A stretch of 64,000 nucleotides of DNA from JBCCAG01 sp050331115 (GTDB taxonomy: Bacteria > Cyanobacteriota > Cyanobacteriia > CAKZMO01): NCBI GenBank assembly GCA_050331115.1, contig JBHJHD010000085.1, forward strand, positions 12,339-76,338, written 5' to 3'. Shown piece after piece: positions 7,351-16,455 of the stretch. Under the pieces are notes generated by a model. The model was given only the letters and a program-made list of their open reading frames with translations, did not search any database and had not been told where the DNA came from. The translations under genes were made by a program, and so were the position numbers. Each line of letters starts with the position of its first letter. Position 1 is the stretch's first letter.

Positions 7351-8919
7351 ATGACAAACCCCGATCGCTACGACGTCATCATTATCGGTACTGGGGCCGG
7401 GGGCGGTACGGTGGCCCACGCCCTGGCCCCCACCGGAAAGCAGATTTTGGTTTTGGAGCGGGGGGAGTTCTTGCCGCGCGAGAAGGAGAACTGGTCACCG
7501 AAAGAGGTCTACCAAAAGCAGCGCTACTACACCGACGAAGCGTGGTGCGATAAGGACGGCAAGCCGCTGCACCCGCAAACCTGCTATTGGGTAGGCGGCA
7601 ACACTAAGGTCTACGGTGCGGCGCTGCTGCCCCTGCGGGAGCGCGACTTTGAGCAGGTGGCGCACAAGGGCGGCACCTCTCCTGCCTGGCCCCTAAGCTA
7701 CGCTGACTTTGCCCCCTACTACGCCCAGGCCGAGCTTCTATTCAGCGTCCACGGCCAAGAAGGTGAAGACCCCACTGAGCCCGCCCGCGCGGCCTACCCC
7801 TACCCGCCCTTGCGCCACGAGCCCGACATGGAGCCCATCGTAGAAGGGCTGCAGCAGCTCGGCCACGCGCCCTTTCACCTGCCTGTGGGGCTGCGGCTCA
7901 ACGAGGTGGATAAGACCCTGTGGGACTGTATCCGCTGCGACACCTGCGACGGGTTCCCTTGCCTGGTAGGCGGCAAGGCCGACGCCGACGTCAACTGCAT
8001 CCAGCCCGTGCGGCACAAGTCTAACGTGACGCTCATGACGGGCGCAATGGTGACGCGGCTGCACACCAGCGCCTCAGGGCGGGAGGTGTTGACGGTGGAG
8101 GTCAGCGTCGGCCAGGATGTTCGCCAGCTCTCGGCAGATCTGGTGGTGGTAGCCTGTGGGGCCATCAACTCGGCAGCCCTACTGCTGCGCTCGGCAAACG
8201 ACGCCCACCCCAACGGACTGGCCAACCGCTCTGACCAGGTGGGACGCCACTTTATGAAGCACCTGGCTACCACTATCGTCTCGTTAAGCGATCGCCCCAA
8301 TCGCGCCACCTACCAAAAGACCATCGGCATCAACGACTTCTACTGGGGCGAGGAGGACTTCCCCTACCCCATGGGCATGGTGCAGAACACCGGCAACGTC
8401 AAGGCAGACATGATCCCACCAGAAGCGCCCGCGGCTCTGGCCCCCTTCGTCAAGTTTGCGCCGGAGCGCGCGCTAGATCTGACGGCTCAGCATACGGTGG
8501 GCTGGTGGCTGCAGACCGAGGATCTGCCTGACCCCAACAACCGCGTGCGCTGGACCGGCGAGAAGGTGTGCTTGGACTACACCCCCAACAACCTAGAAGC
8601 CCGCGATCGCCTCGTGCACCGCTGGACCGAAACCCTAAAGGCGGTTAACCGCTCCACCAAGCACGTCGTGCCCTTCGGCATCTACCCCCGCAGCTACGTG
8701 CCCCTGCCGGCGGTGGGCCACCAGTGCGGCACCTGCCGCTTTGGTGAAGATCCAGAGACCTCGGTGCTGGACGTCAACTGCCGTGCCCACGATGTGGATA
8801 ACCTGTACGTGGTTGACGGCAGCTTCTTCCCCTCTAGCTCCGCCGTCAACCCAACGCTGACCATTGTGGCCAACGCGCTGCGGGTAGCAGACCACCTGAA
8901 GACGCGGCTGGGCGTATAG
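7351..8919 (+). CDS. GMC family oxidoreductase (FAD-dependent)
   Basis: A 522-residue flavoenzyme of the glucose-methanol-choline family. The N-terminal dinucleotide-binding motif reads IIIGTGAGGGTVAHAL, followed by the ERGEFLPRE strand. The C-terminal half has HQCGTCRFGEDP and the GMC box NLYVVDGSFFPSSSAVNPTL. The CxxC-rich stretch CIRCDTCDGFPC near residue 195 is typical of the bacterial subgroup that includes membrane-linked sugar or sterol dehydrogenases. The substrate is unknown. DoxX upstream could supply a quinone or redox link. No signal peptide is seen. Confidence 0.9.
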   Translation: MTNPDRYDVIIIGTGAGGGTVAHALAPTGKQILVLERGEFLPREKENWSPKEVYQKQRYYTDEAWCDKDGKPLHPQTCYWVGGNTKVYGAALLPLRERDFEQVAHKGGTSPAWPLSYADFAPYYAQAELLFSVHGQEGEDPTEPARAAYPYPPLRHEPDMEPIVEGLQQLGHAPFHLPVGLRLNEVDKTLWDCIRCDTCDGFPCLVGGKADADVNCIQPVRHKSNVTLMTGAMVTRLHTSASGREVLTVEVSVGQDVRQLSADLVVVACGAINSAALLLRSANDAHPNGLANRSDQVGRHFMKHLATTIVSLSDRPNRATYQKTIGINDFYWGEEDFPYPMGMVQNTGNVKADMIPPEAPAALAPFVKFAPERALDLTAQHTVGWWLQTEDLPDPNNRVRWTGEKVCLDYTPNNLEARDRLVHRWTETLKAVNRSTKHVVPFGIYPRSYVPLPAVGHQCGTCRFGEDPETSVLDVNCRAHDVDNLYVVDGSFFPSSSAVNPTLTIVANALRVADHLKTRLGV

Positions 8920-8923
8920 GGCG

Positions 8924-9613
8924 CTACGCCAGGGCCATGGCCACCGCCGCCTCAGCGTGAATCGCCGTCGTGTCGAACAGCGGCACCGCCACATGGGACT
9001 GCTGCACCAGCGTTCCAATTTCCGTACAGCCGGCGATCGCCCCCTGAGCGCCCTGGGTTCTCAGCGCCTCAATGATTCGTAGATACGTCTGCCGCGATTC
9101 GGTCTTGACCTCGCCCAAGCACAGCTCTTCGTAGATGACGCGGTGAACAATGCGGCGATCGTCCTCAGGCGGGATGATGACCTCAATGCCGTAGCGGTCA
9201 AAGCGCCCCCTGTAGAAATCTTGCTCCATGGTGAACCGCGTGCCCAGCAGCCCGACCCGCTGCAGCCCCGCCTGGCGGACGCGATCGGCGGTGGCGTCTG
9301 CAATGTGCAGAATCGGAATATCGATGCTGCCCCCAATCTGCGGGGCAACTTTATGCATGGTGTTGGTGCAGATCAGCAAAAAATCGGCGCCGGCCGCCGC
9401 CACCCGCTGAGCGGCCTGGGCAAGCACCACGCCCGCCTGCGCCCAGTCGCCCCGATGCTGCAGCGCCTCAATACCCTGAAAGTCAACGCTCACTAGGGCA
9501 ATCTGGGCCGAGTGCAGGCCGCCGAGACGTCGCTTAACGCCCTGATTGATCAGCCGATAGTACAGCTCGGTACTCTCCCAACTCATGCCGCCCAGCAGGC
9601 CAATTGTTTTCAT
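8924..9613 (-). CDS. Aspartate/glutamate racemase family protein
   Basis: A 229-residue cofactor-independent amino-acid racemase. The start reads MKTIGLLGGMSWEST, the usual N terminus of the family. The two catalytic cysteines are visible in ICTNTMHK (first half) and AGCTEIG (second half). I start at the ATG 9613; 21 further codons upstream are open but unlike the family. The gene runs tail to tail against the GMC oxidoreductase with only four bases between them. It may interconvert L- and D-aspartate or act on related amino acids; specificity cannot be read off. Confidence 0.9.
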   Translation of the reverse strand: MKTIGLLGGMSWESTELYYRLINQGVKRRLGGLHSAQIALVSVDFQGIEALQHRGDWAQAGVVLAQAAQRVAAAGADFLLICTNTMHKVAPQIGGSIDIPILHIADATADRVRQAGLQRVGLLGTRFTMEQDFYRGRFDRYGIEVIIPPEDDRRIVHRVIYEELCLGEVKTESRQTYLRIIEALRTQGAQGAIAGCTEIGTLVQQSHVAVPLFDTTAIHAEAAVAMALA

Positions 9614-9897
9614 AAGCTTTTGTTCGAGTCGCGACGTAGCCCTAAAATACTTGCGCTGGGGTAGAGATATCCTCACCCAAGATAGGCATCCACTATTCTA
9701 GGTAAGCCAGCGGTCCCCTTGGTCCTCTCAAGAATAGAGGCGATCGCGCCCCATCAACCCATCATAGAGCCCTTACAGCGCTAACCGTACTGCACTTATA
9801 TAAAGGGGTCTTCCGCTTTATCGACGTTTCGCGCCATACTGGCTGTATATATACCCTGCGTATCTATACATACCGATTTCCCCAACGGGACGCAATC

Positions 9898-10974
9898 ATG
9901 ATTGACATCATTATCGTACTGGCATTTGTCTTTGCCGGAGCCGGCATCGGCTACTACAGCGTTGACCTGCTGCCCAGCGAAACCCTAGCGCAAGTGAGCA
10001 GCATCGAGGGGTTAAGCACCGTTTTGGCGGCGTTCGGCGCACTCATTGGCACCGGCGTCGGCCTTACCGCCCAAACGGCATATCACCGGCTGCAGCGCGG
10101 ACTGCGGGATATGCCCGTAGATATGCTGCTGAGCCGTGCAGTAGGGCTCATCTTAGGGCTGCTAGTGGCCAACCTACTGCTTGCACCGCTGTTTCTGCTG
10201 CCAATTCCAGAGGACTTCGTGTTCATTAAGCCGCTGACCGCCGTAGTCGGTAGCGTTATGTTCTCCGTCTCCGGCATGAGCCTCGCCGATATCCACGGGC
10301 GCACGCTGCTGCGGCTGATCAACCCCAACAGCGTTGAAACCCTACTGGTGGCCGAGGGTACCCTCAAGGCCTCCTCCGCTAAAATTCTAGACACCAGCAG
10401 CATTATCGACGGTCGGGTCAGCGATCTACTCAATACCGGCTTTTTAGAGGGTCAGCTCCTTGTGCCTCAGTTTGTGCTCCAAGAGCTGCAGCAGGTGGCC
10501 GACGCATCAAACGACCAAAAGCGCGTCCGGGGTCGCCGGGGACTAGACGTGCTGCAGCAGATGCAGGCCAGCTACCCAGAGCGCATCTCAATTCACCCGG
10601 CGGACTACGACGACATCCCCACCGTAGACGCTAAGCTGGTGCGCCTAGGGCAGGAAATTAACGGTATGCTGCTGACCACAGACTACAACCTAAACAAAGT
10701 CGCCAGCCTGCAGCAGGTAACCGTCCTCAACATCAACGATTTGGCGCAGTCCCTGCGGCCTAACTATCTGCCGGGCGACAGCCTCAATCTGAAAATCTTG
10801 AAGCAGGGCAAGGAGCCCGCCCAAGGCGTAGGCTACCTAGACGACGGCACTATGGTCGTCGTCGACGAGGGCAGCAGCTACCTCGGGGATGACCTCTCAG
10901 TGGTGGTGACCGGGGCCCTGCAGACCTCGGCAGGGCGAATGATCTTTGCAAAGCCTGAGACCGTCACAGCCTGA
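9898..10974 (+). CDS. PIN/TRAM domain membrane protein (YacL-like)
   Basis: A 358-residue protein with three parts. The N terminus has about four membrane helices (residues 1-130). A PIN nuclease domain follows, with the acidic residues of ILDTSSIIDGR (about 161-171), a conserved VLQEL and a late TTDYNLNKVA. The C terminus is a TRAM beta-barrel (about 290-345; GYLDDGTMVVVDEG). The architecture is that of Bacillus YacL, widespread in cyanobacteria and plastids and presumed to be an RNA-binding nuclease. The preceding 280 bases are non-coding. The downstream gene starts two bases after the stop, which suggests co-transcription. Confidence 0.9.
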   Translation: MIDIIIVLAFVFAGAGIGYYSVDLLPSETLAQVSSIEGLSTVLAAFGALIGTGVGLTAQTAYHRLQRGLRDMPVDMLLSRAVGLILGLLVANLLLAPLFLLPIPEDFVFIKPLTAVVGSVMFSVSGMSLADIHGRTLLRLINPNSVETLLVAEGTLKASSAKILDTSSIIDGRVSDLLNTGFLEGQLLVPQFVLQELQQVADASNDQKRVRGRRGLDVLQQMQASYPERISIHPADYDDIPTVDAKLVRLGQEINGMLLTTDYNLNKVASLQQVTVLNINDLAQSLRPNYLPGDSLNLKILKQGKEPAQGVGYLDDGTMVVVDEGSSYLGDDLSVVVTGALQTSAGRMIFAKPETVTA

Positions 10975-10975
10975 A

Positions 10976-11254
10976 ATGGGTCGCAGTCGTCGGGAGCGGC
11001 AAAAAGCCTGCGATCGCTGCGGCGATAGCGCTGCAGTACTCTATCGGATTCGTACGGGTGAGCCCATTGGTGATGAGTCCCCCAATAATGCCTCCCCCAG
11101 TGACAAGCCAGCCAGTGACAAGCCAGCCAGTGACAAGCCCCCCAGCGGCGACCCGACCGCCTGGCGTTTTTTGTGCGATCGCTGCCTGCCCAGCGCCCAA
11201 GCCGCGCCGGGCTACGTCTACGGCGGCACCTGGAAGGCGCAAAAATCGGGCTAG
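10976..11254 (+). CDS. Small protein with two CxxC zinc-ribbon halves
   Basis: A 92-residue protein. The ATG is two bases after the stop of the PIN/TRAM gene, so the two are very likely co-transcribed. It has KACDRCGDSAAVLYRI near the N terminus and FLCDRCLP near residue 65, so four cysteines could bind one zinc. It ends with GYVYGGTWKAQ. Between the halves is a low-complexity insert (repeated SDKPA), encoded by a 15-nt tandem repeat. I take it as a cyanobacterial conserved hypothetical; function unknown. Confidence 0.65.
   Translation: MGRSRRERQKACDRCGDSAAVLYRIRTGEPIGDESPNNASPSDKPASDKPASDKPPSGDPTAWRFLCDRCLPSAQAAPGYVYGGTWKAQKSG
11099..11143. repeat. 15-nt tandem repeat, three units, inside zinc-ribbon protein gene
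   Basis: Unit CAGTGACAAGCCAGC occurs twice exactly, then a third copy changes at its end. It is in frame and adds five-residue steps (SDKPA) to the linker. Confidence 0.9.
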
Positions 11255-11259
11255 GAGAC

Positions 11260-11892
11260 CTACGGGGCCGAGCCGCGAATCTGTTCGATGACGGTCTCAA
11301 CGAGCTTAATGCCCCCGATCAAATAGGCCGTGACCAGGGCAGCCGAGACGATACCGGCGATCGCGCAGACGGTGAGCCCGGCTAAGCCCACTAGGCCATC
11401 GTCTTCAATCAGGCTGAACCCGACGATAAACACGCCAATCGCCGGAAACGTGTTAGTGAGCGGCAGCGGAATCATCATAGAAATACCCATGAGGGCGATC
11501 GCAATCCCCAGGGCGGCGCGGCCAGCTGGACTGGTGCAGATTGCGCTCATGCGGGGCCGAGACAGGGCCTCTAGCCGCTTAAGCCAGGGCAGCCCAGCGG
11601 AGAGGATGCGCTGAGTTTGCTTGAGGCCGATGTGCCGACCGCGTATCCATTCAGGGAACCAGGGGTTTTGCCGACCCACCGCGAGCTGCAGCGCCAGCAG
11701 CACGATTAAAATTCCGAACGGTATAGAATAGCCCGGGGCCGGAACCGGGAGCGCAGAAGGCAGCGCCAGCAAGACCAGCAAAAAGCCAAAGACGCGCTCG
11801 CCCGCCAGCTCTAGAATGTGGTGAAGCCTAACGTCGGCTGGGGGCTCCTCTTCAAAGAAATAGCGGTGTAAATCAGCGGAAAATCGTGCCAC
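11260..11892 (-). CDS. ExoD family membrane protein
   Basis: A 210-residue member of the ExoD family (first described for exopolysaccharide synthesis in rhizobia). Four or five hydrophobic helices are seen, with the family-typical GERVFGFLLVLLALPSALP and VPAPGYSIPFGILI near the N terminus and MIPLPLTNTFPAIGV in the second half. The likely start is GTG at 11892 because GAGGAG lies five bases upstream; another GTG at 11910 is in frame but has no comparable ribosome site. It converges with the zinc-ribbon gene. Confidence 0.85.
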   Translation of the reverse strand: MARFSADLHRYFFEEEPPADVRLHHILELAGERVFGFLLVLLALPSALPVPAPGYSIPFGILIVLLALQLAVGRQNPWFPEWIRGRHIGLKQTQRILSAGLPWLKRLEALSRPRMSAICTSPAGRAALGIAIALMGISMMIPLPLTNTFPAIGVFIVGFSLIEDDGLVGLAGLTVCAIAGIVSAALVTAYLIGGIKLVETVIEQIRGSAP

Positions 11893-12068
11893 TCGTGCTC
11901 CTCGTCTCACTTAACGCCAACAGCGCAGCTTTGTATAGGCTTACCCAGACAGCGCTGTCCTCTATGATGGCCCAGCCGGTAGGGTTTCTCATTAAGTTTT
12001 AGTGACGCTAGTCGCCGAAAGTTAATGGGTTTGTTAAAGTCGCTAGCGGTGTGACAATCCAGGGAAGA

Positions 12069-12677
12069 TTAGCCCAGTCGCCCTAGAGCTTCGTCAGCCG
12101 ACGCTTTGATATGCTGCCGCTGCTCCTCATCGTAGCCCCACCGGGTCAAGAAAGCTTCGAAAGTGCCGTCAGCGCTAGCAGCGCTGTCTCGTAGCGCCAT
12201 CAGCGACTGGGCTAAAGCGGGCATCTGTAGTGCCTCAATCAGATCTAGCGTCCGCGATCGCACCTGCGCGGACTGCTGAGCCATAGCGTCGCTGCCCTGG
12301 CGGCGGTGGGTCAGCGCCATGGCGGTTGACATGGCTAGATTTTTAGTCAGCAGATCTGTGGTTTGCTCAGGCGCGCGCTTGAGGCCTGTCACCACTGCTG
12401 GATGGGGCGGGCTAGGGGGCGGCTGGTCGCCGGTCAAGTAGGCGACAAAGAACCCGCGAGCCCCAGGTTTGCTTTGAACTAGGGCTGAGACCGCCTGGGC
12501 GATCGCCTGCTCTTCTGCAGCCTGCTCCTGCATAGCGTCTGCGTTGGTCACAGCCGCATCCCCTACTGACACATCCCCTACTGACGCACTAGCGCAGAGA
12601 TGATGCAGCAGCTGCTGAGTTAGCTCAATCGAGGCGTTGAACGAGACGTCTGGAGGAATACTAGGAAGCTGTATCAC
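12069..12677 (-). CDS. Hypothetical protein, helical
   Basis: A 202-residue soluble, mostly helical, Ala/Gln-rich protein with no motif that I recognise. Residues about 30-45 come from a duplicated 15-nt DNA unit (12557-12586, encoding SVGDV/SVGDA). The C-terminal part (FEAFLTRWGYDEEQRQHI) looks compact and conserved-like. The ATG at 12677 is used. No neighbour suggests a role; the small gene upstream on the same strand is 35 bases away and could share a transcript. Confidence 0.6.
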   Translation of the reverse strand: MIQLPSIPPDVSFNASIELTQQLLHHLCASASVGDVSVGDAAVTNADAMQEQAAEEQAIAQAVSALVQSKPGARGFFVAYLTGDQPPPSPPHPAVVTGLKRAPEQTTDLLTKNLAMSTAMALTHRRQGSDAMAQQSAQVRSRTLDLIEALQMPALAQSLMALRDSAASADGTFEAFLTRWGYDEEQRQHIKASADEALGRLG

Positions 12678-12712
12678 AACAATCTATAGCTAGAGCAGAG
12701 ACAGCTTTAAGT

Positions 12713-12925
12713 CTAAGCTTTTCCTGCGGCAACCGGACGCCTTCGAGGATGAGCTGGCGTCGAATCTTGAGAATGGAGAGCTGAGGTGGTGTAGTTCATC
12801 GTCGGTGAGTATGCCTGGTCAGCGAGAGCAGGCCTGGAGTGGACCACAACCCATCGTCCTGTGTGGGGATCACGATAGGTCGTAAACGGGTTGGGCTTTA
12901 GATACCGCTGGGGGGACCGAAACAT
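12713..12925 (-). CDS. Small conserved cyanobacterial hypothetical protein
   Basis: A 70-residue protein starting MFRSPQRYLKPNPFTTYRDP and continuing with HTGRWVVV. I remember similar short openings in many cyanobacterial small proteins, which supports a real gene. The C-terminal half (SALHSQDSTPAHPRRR) is low complexity. No function is known to me. Confidence 0.55.
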   Translation of the reverse strand: MFRSPQRYLKPNPFTTYRDPHTGRWVVVHSRPALADQAYSPTMNYTTSALHSQDSTPAHPRRRPVAAGKA

Positions 12926-13734
12926 GATGCACTCCTACTACTGTTTGAAAACACCTTGATCGATTGACTCGTCCACACCGACTCGCTCGTATTAGCCCGC
13001 TTGTACTAGCCTATTCGTATCTGCATTGACGGTTAGTCGGAAGTGGGGCATCCCTAATGAAATCCGATGTCTACCCTCAGGCCCCATAGAAATAAATTTA
13101 GGGACACCATGATTATACAGATTAGTGCAAACGCCTGTGCGGGTTTAGTCTCTCGATATACTGATTTGATCAATTTACCCATTCGCACAGGCCAACTCAC
13201 AAAAGGCGGAGCGCGCAATCAGCACGAGCGGCGCAGAAATAGCGCTATGGGTGGGGCCTTATTGCTATAGCCCTAGGGTAAAGACGCTGAATGAGGCAAT
13301 ACCGCCTCAGGATGACGAAGATTATTTAAAATCTTATGAGCGCCTGAAGAAGTTAGGCGGGTGGCAGGGTCCAGTTTTATGGTTTTGGAGTAACCGGCTG
13401 CAGGATACAGCACATTTGTGGGATCACGATCAATTCTCTGCCCGGTACAGCTGATTTTCGAGAATTGGCCTTTTCGCTGTGCTGCAGTTGTTGACGGACT
13501 GCAAACTTGGTGCTGCGAGCCGCGAAATTTAGGCTATTCTTAACTACACTCCATCAAAGTTTAATGGCCCGCACTGACCTAAATTCTATTGCTGCATTTA
13601 AACCAGCCTGTGTCGCCCTGCTTTTCTCCAAGCGGACGCTTTTGAGCAGCCATTGAAGGCCATCGACGGGTTATCCGCAGCGCAGGTTACGCTCTGCAAG
13701 CTGTCACGCTCCGCAATCTATAGAACCGTAGTCA
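12926..13734. other. Long intergenic region, no firm gene
   Basis: About 800 bases between divergent genes. The part near 12970-13035 has degenerate short repeats of about 15 bases. Two open frames of 67 codons (13067-13270 and 13251-13454, plus strand) show no family signal. The second is listed separately at low confidence. No RNA gene is recognised. Confidence 0.5.
13251..13454 (+). CDS. Doubtful small ORF
   Basis: 67 codons from a GTG. The middle (DDEDYLKSYERLKKLGGWQG) has protein-like composition, and LWFWSNRLQDTAHLWDHDQ follows, but no family is recognised and there is no good ribosome site. It may be a fragment of a lost gene. Confidence 0.2.
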   Translation: MGPYCYSPRVKTLNEAIPPQDDEDYLKSYERLKKLGGWQGPVLWFWSNRLQDTAHLWDHDQFSARYS

Positions 13735-14862
13735 ATGAGAGTAATTGAAGACTTAGAGCATCAGTGGCGATCGCGTTTGCAGGCTGAGCTGCCGGAGCAG
13801 TCTCCCCGCGATCGCGACAGTATCGTAATTTGGCTGCTGGGAGAAACAGCGGACCAGCTAGAAAACGCCTCAGGAGACTACCGGCGCGTGCTGCAGCAGG
13901 CGATGGACTACCGCTATCGCATCTTGTGCAAGCGCTACTTAAATACCCCTCAGAGCCGCGCCTATCAGCAGCTGATTAACCGCCTAAGCAGCCTGTTTGT
14001 GGTCCGCAATAAAGTACGCACTTGGATATCTCTATCGCGGGATCGCGGCAGCAGTGTGGCAGAGGTCCTGCAGGAGGTGATCCAGGAGATGATTCAGAGC
14101 GATCGCCATATCCAGGAGCAGCTGCGCTTCATCGCTAAATGCGCCCCCGACCGGCGGCTTCGTAATGCGCTGATCTTGACGAGCATCGAGGAGTATTGTT
14201 TGCGCCCCATTCGCAATCAGCCGCTGCTGGTATACCGATTTGTCAACTATCTGCGGCGCTCCCAGCGTGGCGGCATGACGCAGGTGCCCGGCAAGAGCAT
14301 GATTCGGATGATTTCGGAGGAGCAAAGCCCAGGGGACGGCGAGAACACCGTCAGCCTGCTGGACGACGAGGCCATTACGCAGTATCAGGACTCAAACTTT
14401 TGGCGAGAGCAGCAAACCCTGCGCTACAGCGTTAAGGAAGAGTTCAAAACCTATCTTGAGCAGACGCTGGGTCAGGAGGCGGTTGAATGGCTACATCTGC
14501 ACCTTCAGGGTCTTACTCAAGAGGCGATCGCCCAGCAGATGCAGATGCCCATCAAGCAGGTCTATCGCTTGAGGGAGAAAATCACCTACCACGCCGTGCG
14601 GGTCTTTTGCACTAAGCGTAAGTCTGATTTAGTAATGGCTTGGCTGGGCACTTCTCTAAGGGAGCACAGCTTCGGGCTTTTGCCTGACCAGTGGCAGCAA
14701 TTCTGGGATGGCCTCACGGCAGCTCAGCGTTCGCTGGTGTCAGATCTAAAGGCAGGCAAATCTTTTGACAATGCGGCCCAGGAGCGCGATCTTACCTTGG
14801 CTCAGGTGTTGAGCGAGTGGAACAAGCTGTATCTTGCGGCTCAAAACATTCGAACCGGCTAG
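13735..14862 (+). CDS. HetZ-related protein (type 2)
   Basis: A 375-residue cyanobacterial regulator-like protein. The pattern WLLGETADQLENAS, NKVRTWISLSRDRGSS, RPIRNQPLLVYRFVNYLRRS and the sigma-like helix-turn-helix LTQEAIAQQMQMPIKQVYRL correspond to what I know as HetZ-related protein 2, present in heterocystous and non-heterocystous cyanobacteria. The C-terminal segment (about 330-370) looks like a second short helix-turn-helix. HetZ itself is a DNA-binding regulator of heterocyst development; the role of this paralog in a non-heterocystous strain is unknown. It is followed by the PilB-like gene on the same strand. Confidence 0.75.
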   Translation: MRVIEDLEHQWRSRLQAELPEQSPRDRDSIVIWLLGETADQLENASGDYRRVLQQAMDYRYRILCKRYLNTPQSRAYQQLINRLSSLFVVRNKVRTWISLSRDRGSSVAEVLQEVIQEMIQSDRHIQEQLRFIAKCAPDRRLRNALILTSIEEYCLRPIRNQPLLVYRFVNYLRRSQRGGMTQVPGKSMIRMISEEQSPGDGENTVSLLDDEAITQYQDSNFWREQQTLRYSVKEEFKTYLEQTLGQEAVEWLHLHLQGLTQEAIAQQMQMPIKQVYRLREKITYHAVRVFCTKRKSDLVMAWLGTSLREHSFGLLPDQWQQFWDGLTAAQRSLVSDLKAGKSFDNAAQERDLTLAQVLSEWNKLYLAAQNIRTG

Positions 14863-15005
14863 CTTCATAAGCTATGCCCTCAAATTTATCGCTTCAAAAT
14901 CTGTCATCCGTACTGCATAATAGCGCCAAAGCCCGCCAAAGCAGATGTGTTAGCCTTTGCATATTGGGGCTTGGATGAGCGACTATTAGGGCCAAAACCT
15001 AGGCT

Positions 15006-16424
15006 ATGGATTACCAGCAGCTAATGGACCGTCTCTATTCGGAGCTTTCCGATAAAGAGATGGCTAAGCGCGTCAACGTTGAGCAAATGTTCACCTTGAT
15101 CGAAAACGTGCTCCCCGTTGAAATCTGCCTGCACCATCAAATACTTCCCCTGTTTCTAGACGGGAGGCATCTGCATTTGGGCATGGTCTGCTTGGTCGAC
15201 ACCGCAGCATATGAGTACGCCCGGCGAATTATTGCCTATCTCAACTACTCACTGATTAAGCAGCCCATCTCTGCCAAAGCTCTGCAGATTGCGCTGTCGT
15301 CTTACTTAAAGCATCACGCCGCTGACGTGCCTAGCAGCCAAGCTTCACGGCGATCGCCCGAAAAGCCGATTGCGACGCCCCAGTCCGGGGTTACCGCTGC
15401 GGTGAGTAGTTCACCCCCGAGAGATCCACCAGCCGCCCCAAAACCGCGCAACAGTGTAGAACCGGCCGAACTTCCGCCGCCCGCTACGTGGCCTTCTCAA
15501 CGCAAGCAGCGCAAGCAGCGCAAGCAGCAGCCCGCGCCAAAATCCAAGAGCACCCCAAAACCCGCCATCAGCTCTGAGCAAGAGACCTACATCGTAGATA
15601 GGCCGGAGACTTTAGACGAAGCTTATCTCCCCTCGGAAATTCAGCTTCGAGACGGCTCTTCTCCCCCAGCGTTGTCTAGCACCGCTGAGCAGAATATCCC
15701 AAAGGCGGCTACCCAAAAAGATTCAAGCCACCCGCCGAGCCGGCCAGGGTCCCCCCCGCCGGCCCTTGCCCTCGATATTCGGCACCCCGAGCTGCCCTTT
15801 GAACGACTGACAGAGCTCTCGCCCCAGCATTTACTGCCTGAACTCTTAGGCCGGGTACTCATCGGGAATATCAGCCGGCTTTACTTTGAGCATCAGCCCG
15901 AGCACGGCCGCATTTTGTGGAGCGACAGCGGTGTCCTGCGGTCGGCTATCGACCCAATTGATAAAGCGCAGCTCCAGGGGGTGGTGAGCGAGCTCAAACA
16001 CGTGATGCAGCTCCCGCTTATGCCAAGCCAAAGGGCTAGCCACGCTGAACTGGAGTATACCTACGGTCATTCGGCGGTGCTGCTGCGGATGCGGACAACG
16101 GTCGGTCAGCATGGCGAGAACGCCACGCTGCAGGTGCTGCAGGGCGCGACGCTCAAGTTCTATCAGCGTCAGCAGGTGGCGCGCCTGGGGCAAGACGCTA
16201 TCGACGCGGCTAAGCAGGTGCAGCTCAAGGTCAGCGAGCTGAGAAGCCGCATGGCGGCGCTGCCCGAGGGCGCTAACGCGCCTGAGGTACTCGCGGACCT
16301 CGCCCAGATTTTGCGTAGCCTGGGTCAGCAGGTGAATACGCTACAGCACCCTGAAGCGTCACCCCAGTCTGCCCAAGCAGTGCCAAATCAAGCTGCGTCA
16401 AATCCGGCTAGCCCGGCCCCGTAG
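15006..16424 (+). CDS. PilB/GspE N-terminal-like protein lacking the ATPase core
   Basis: A 472-residue protein. Residues 1-110 resemble the MshEN/GspE N-terminal domain (LIENVLPVEICLHHQILPL, LHLGMVCLVDTAAYEYARRI). A long, proline- and lysine-rich linker (about 110-265) contains a 9-nt DNA repeat (KQR units, 15501-15527). Residues about 275-385 resemble the N2 domain of secretion ATPases (RLYFEHQPEHGRILW, DSGVLRSAIDPID, a late VLQG). No Walker A, Walker B or His box follows; the protein ends in a coiled-coil and a Pro/Ala tail. I infer a pilus-related regulator, possibly binding cyclic-di-GMP through MshEN; this is not proven. Confidence 0.55.
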   Translation: MDYQQLMDRLYSELSDKEMAKRVNVEQMFTLIENVLPVEICLHHQILPLFLDGRHLHLGMVCLVDTAAYEYARRIIAYLNYSLIKQPISAKALQIALSSYLKHHAADVPSSQASRRSPEKPIATPQSGVTAAVSSSPPRDPPAAPKPRNSVEPAELPPPATWPSQRKQRKQRKQQPAPKSKSTPKPAISSEQETYIVDRPETLDEAYLPSEIQLRDGSSPPALSSTAEQNIPKAATQKDSSHPPSRPGSPPPALALDIRHPELPFERLTELSPQHLLPELLGRVLIGNISRLYFEHQPEHGRILWSDSGVLRSAIDPIDKAQLQGVVSELKHVMQLPLMPSQRASHAELEYTYGHSAVLLRMRTTVGQHGENATLQVLQGATLKFYQRQQVARLGQDAIDAAKQVQLKVSELRSRMAALPEGANAPEVLADLAQILRSLGQQVNTLQHPEASPQSAQAVPNQAASNPASPAP

Positions 16425-16455
16425 TTCGCCTCAGCGATCAGCAGCCGACGCTGAC

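Noticed and set aside
13067..13270. 67-codon plus-strand ORF
   Set aside because: Composition is not protein-like and no conserved motif is seen.
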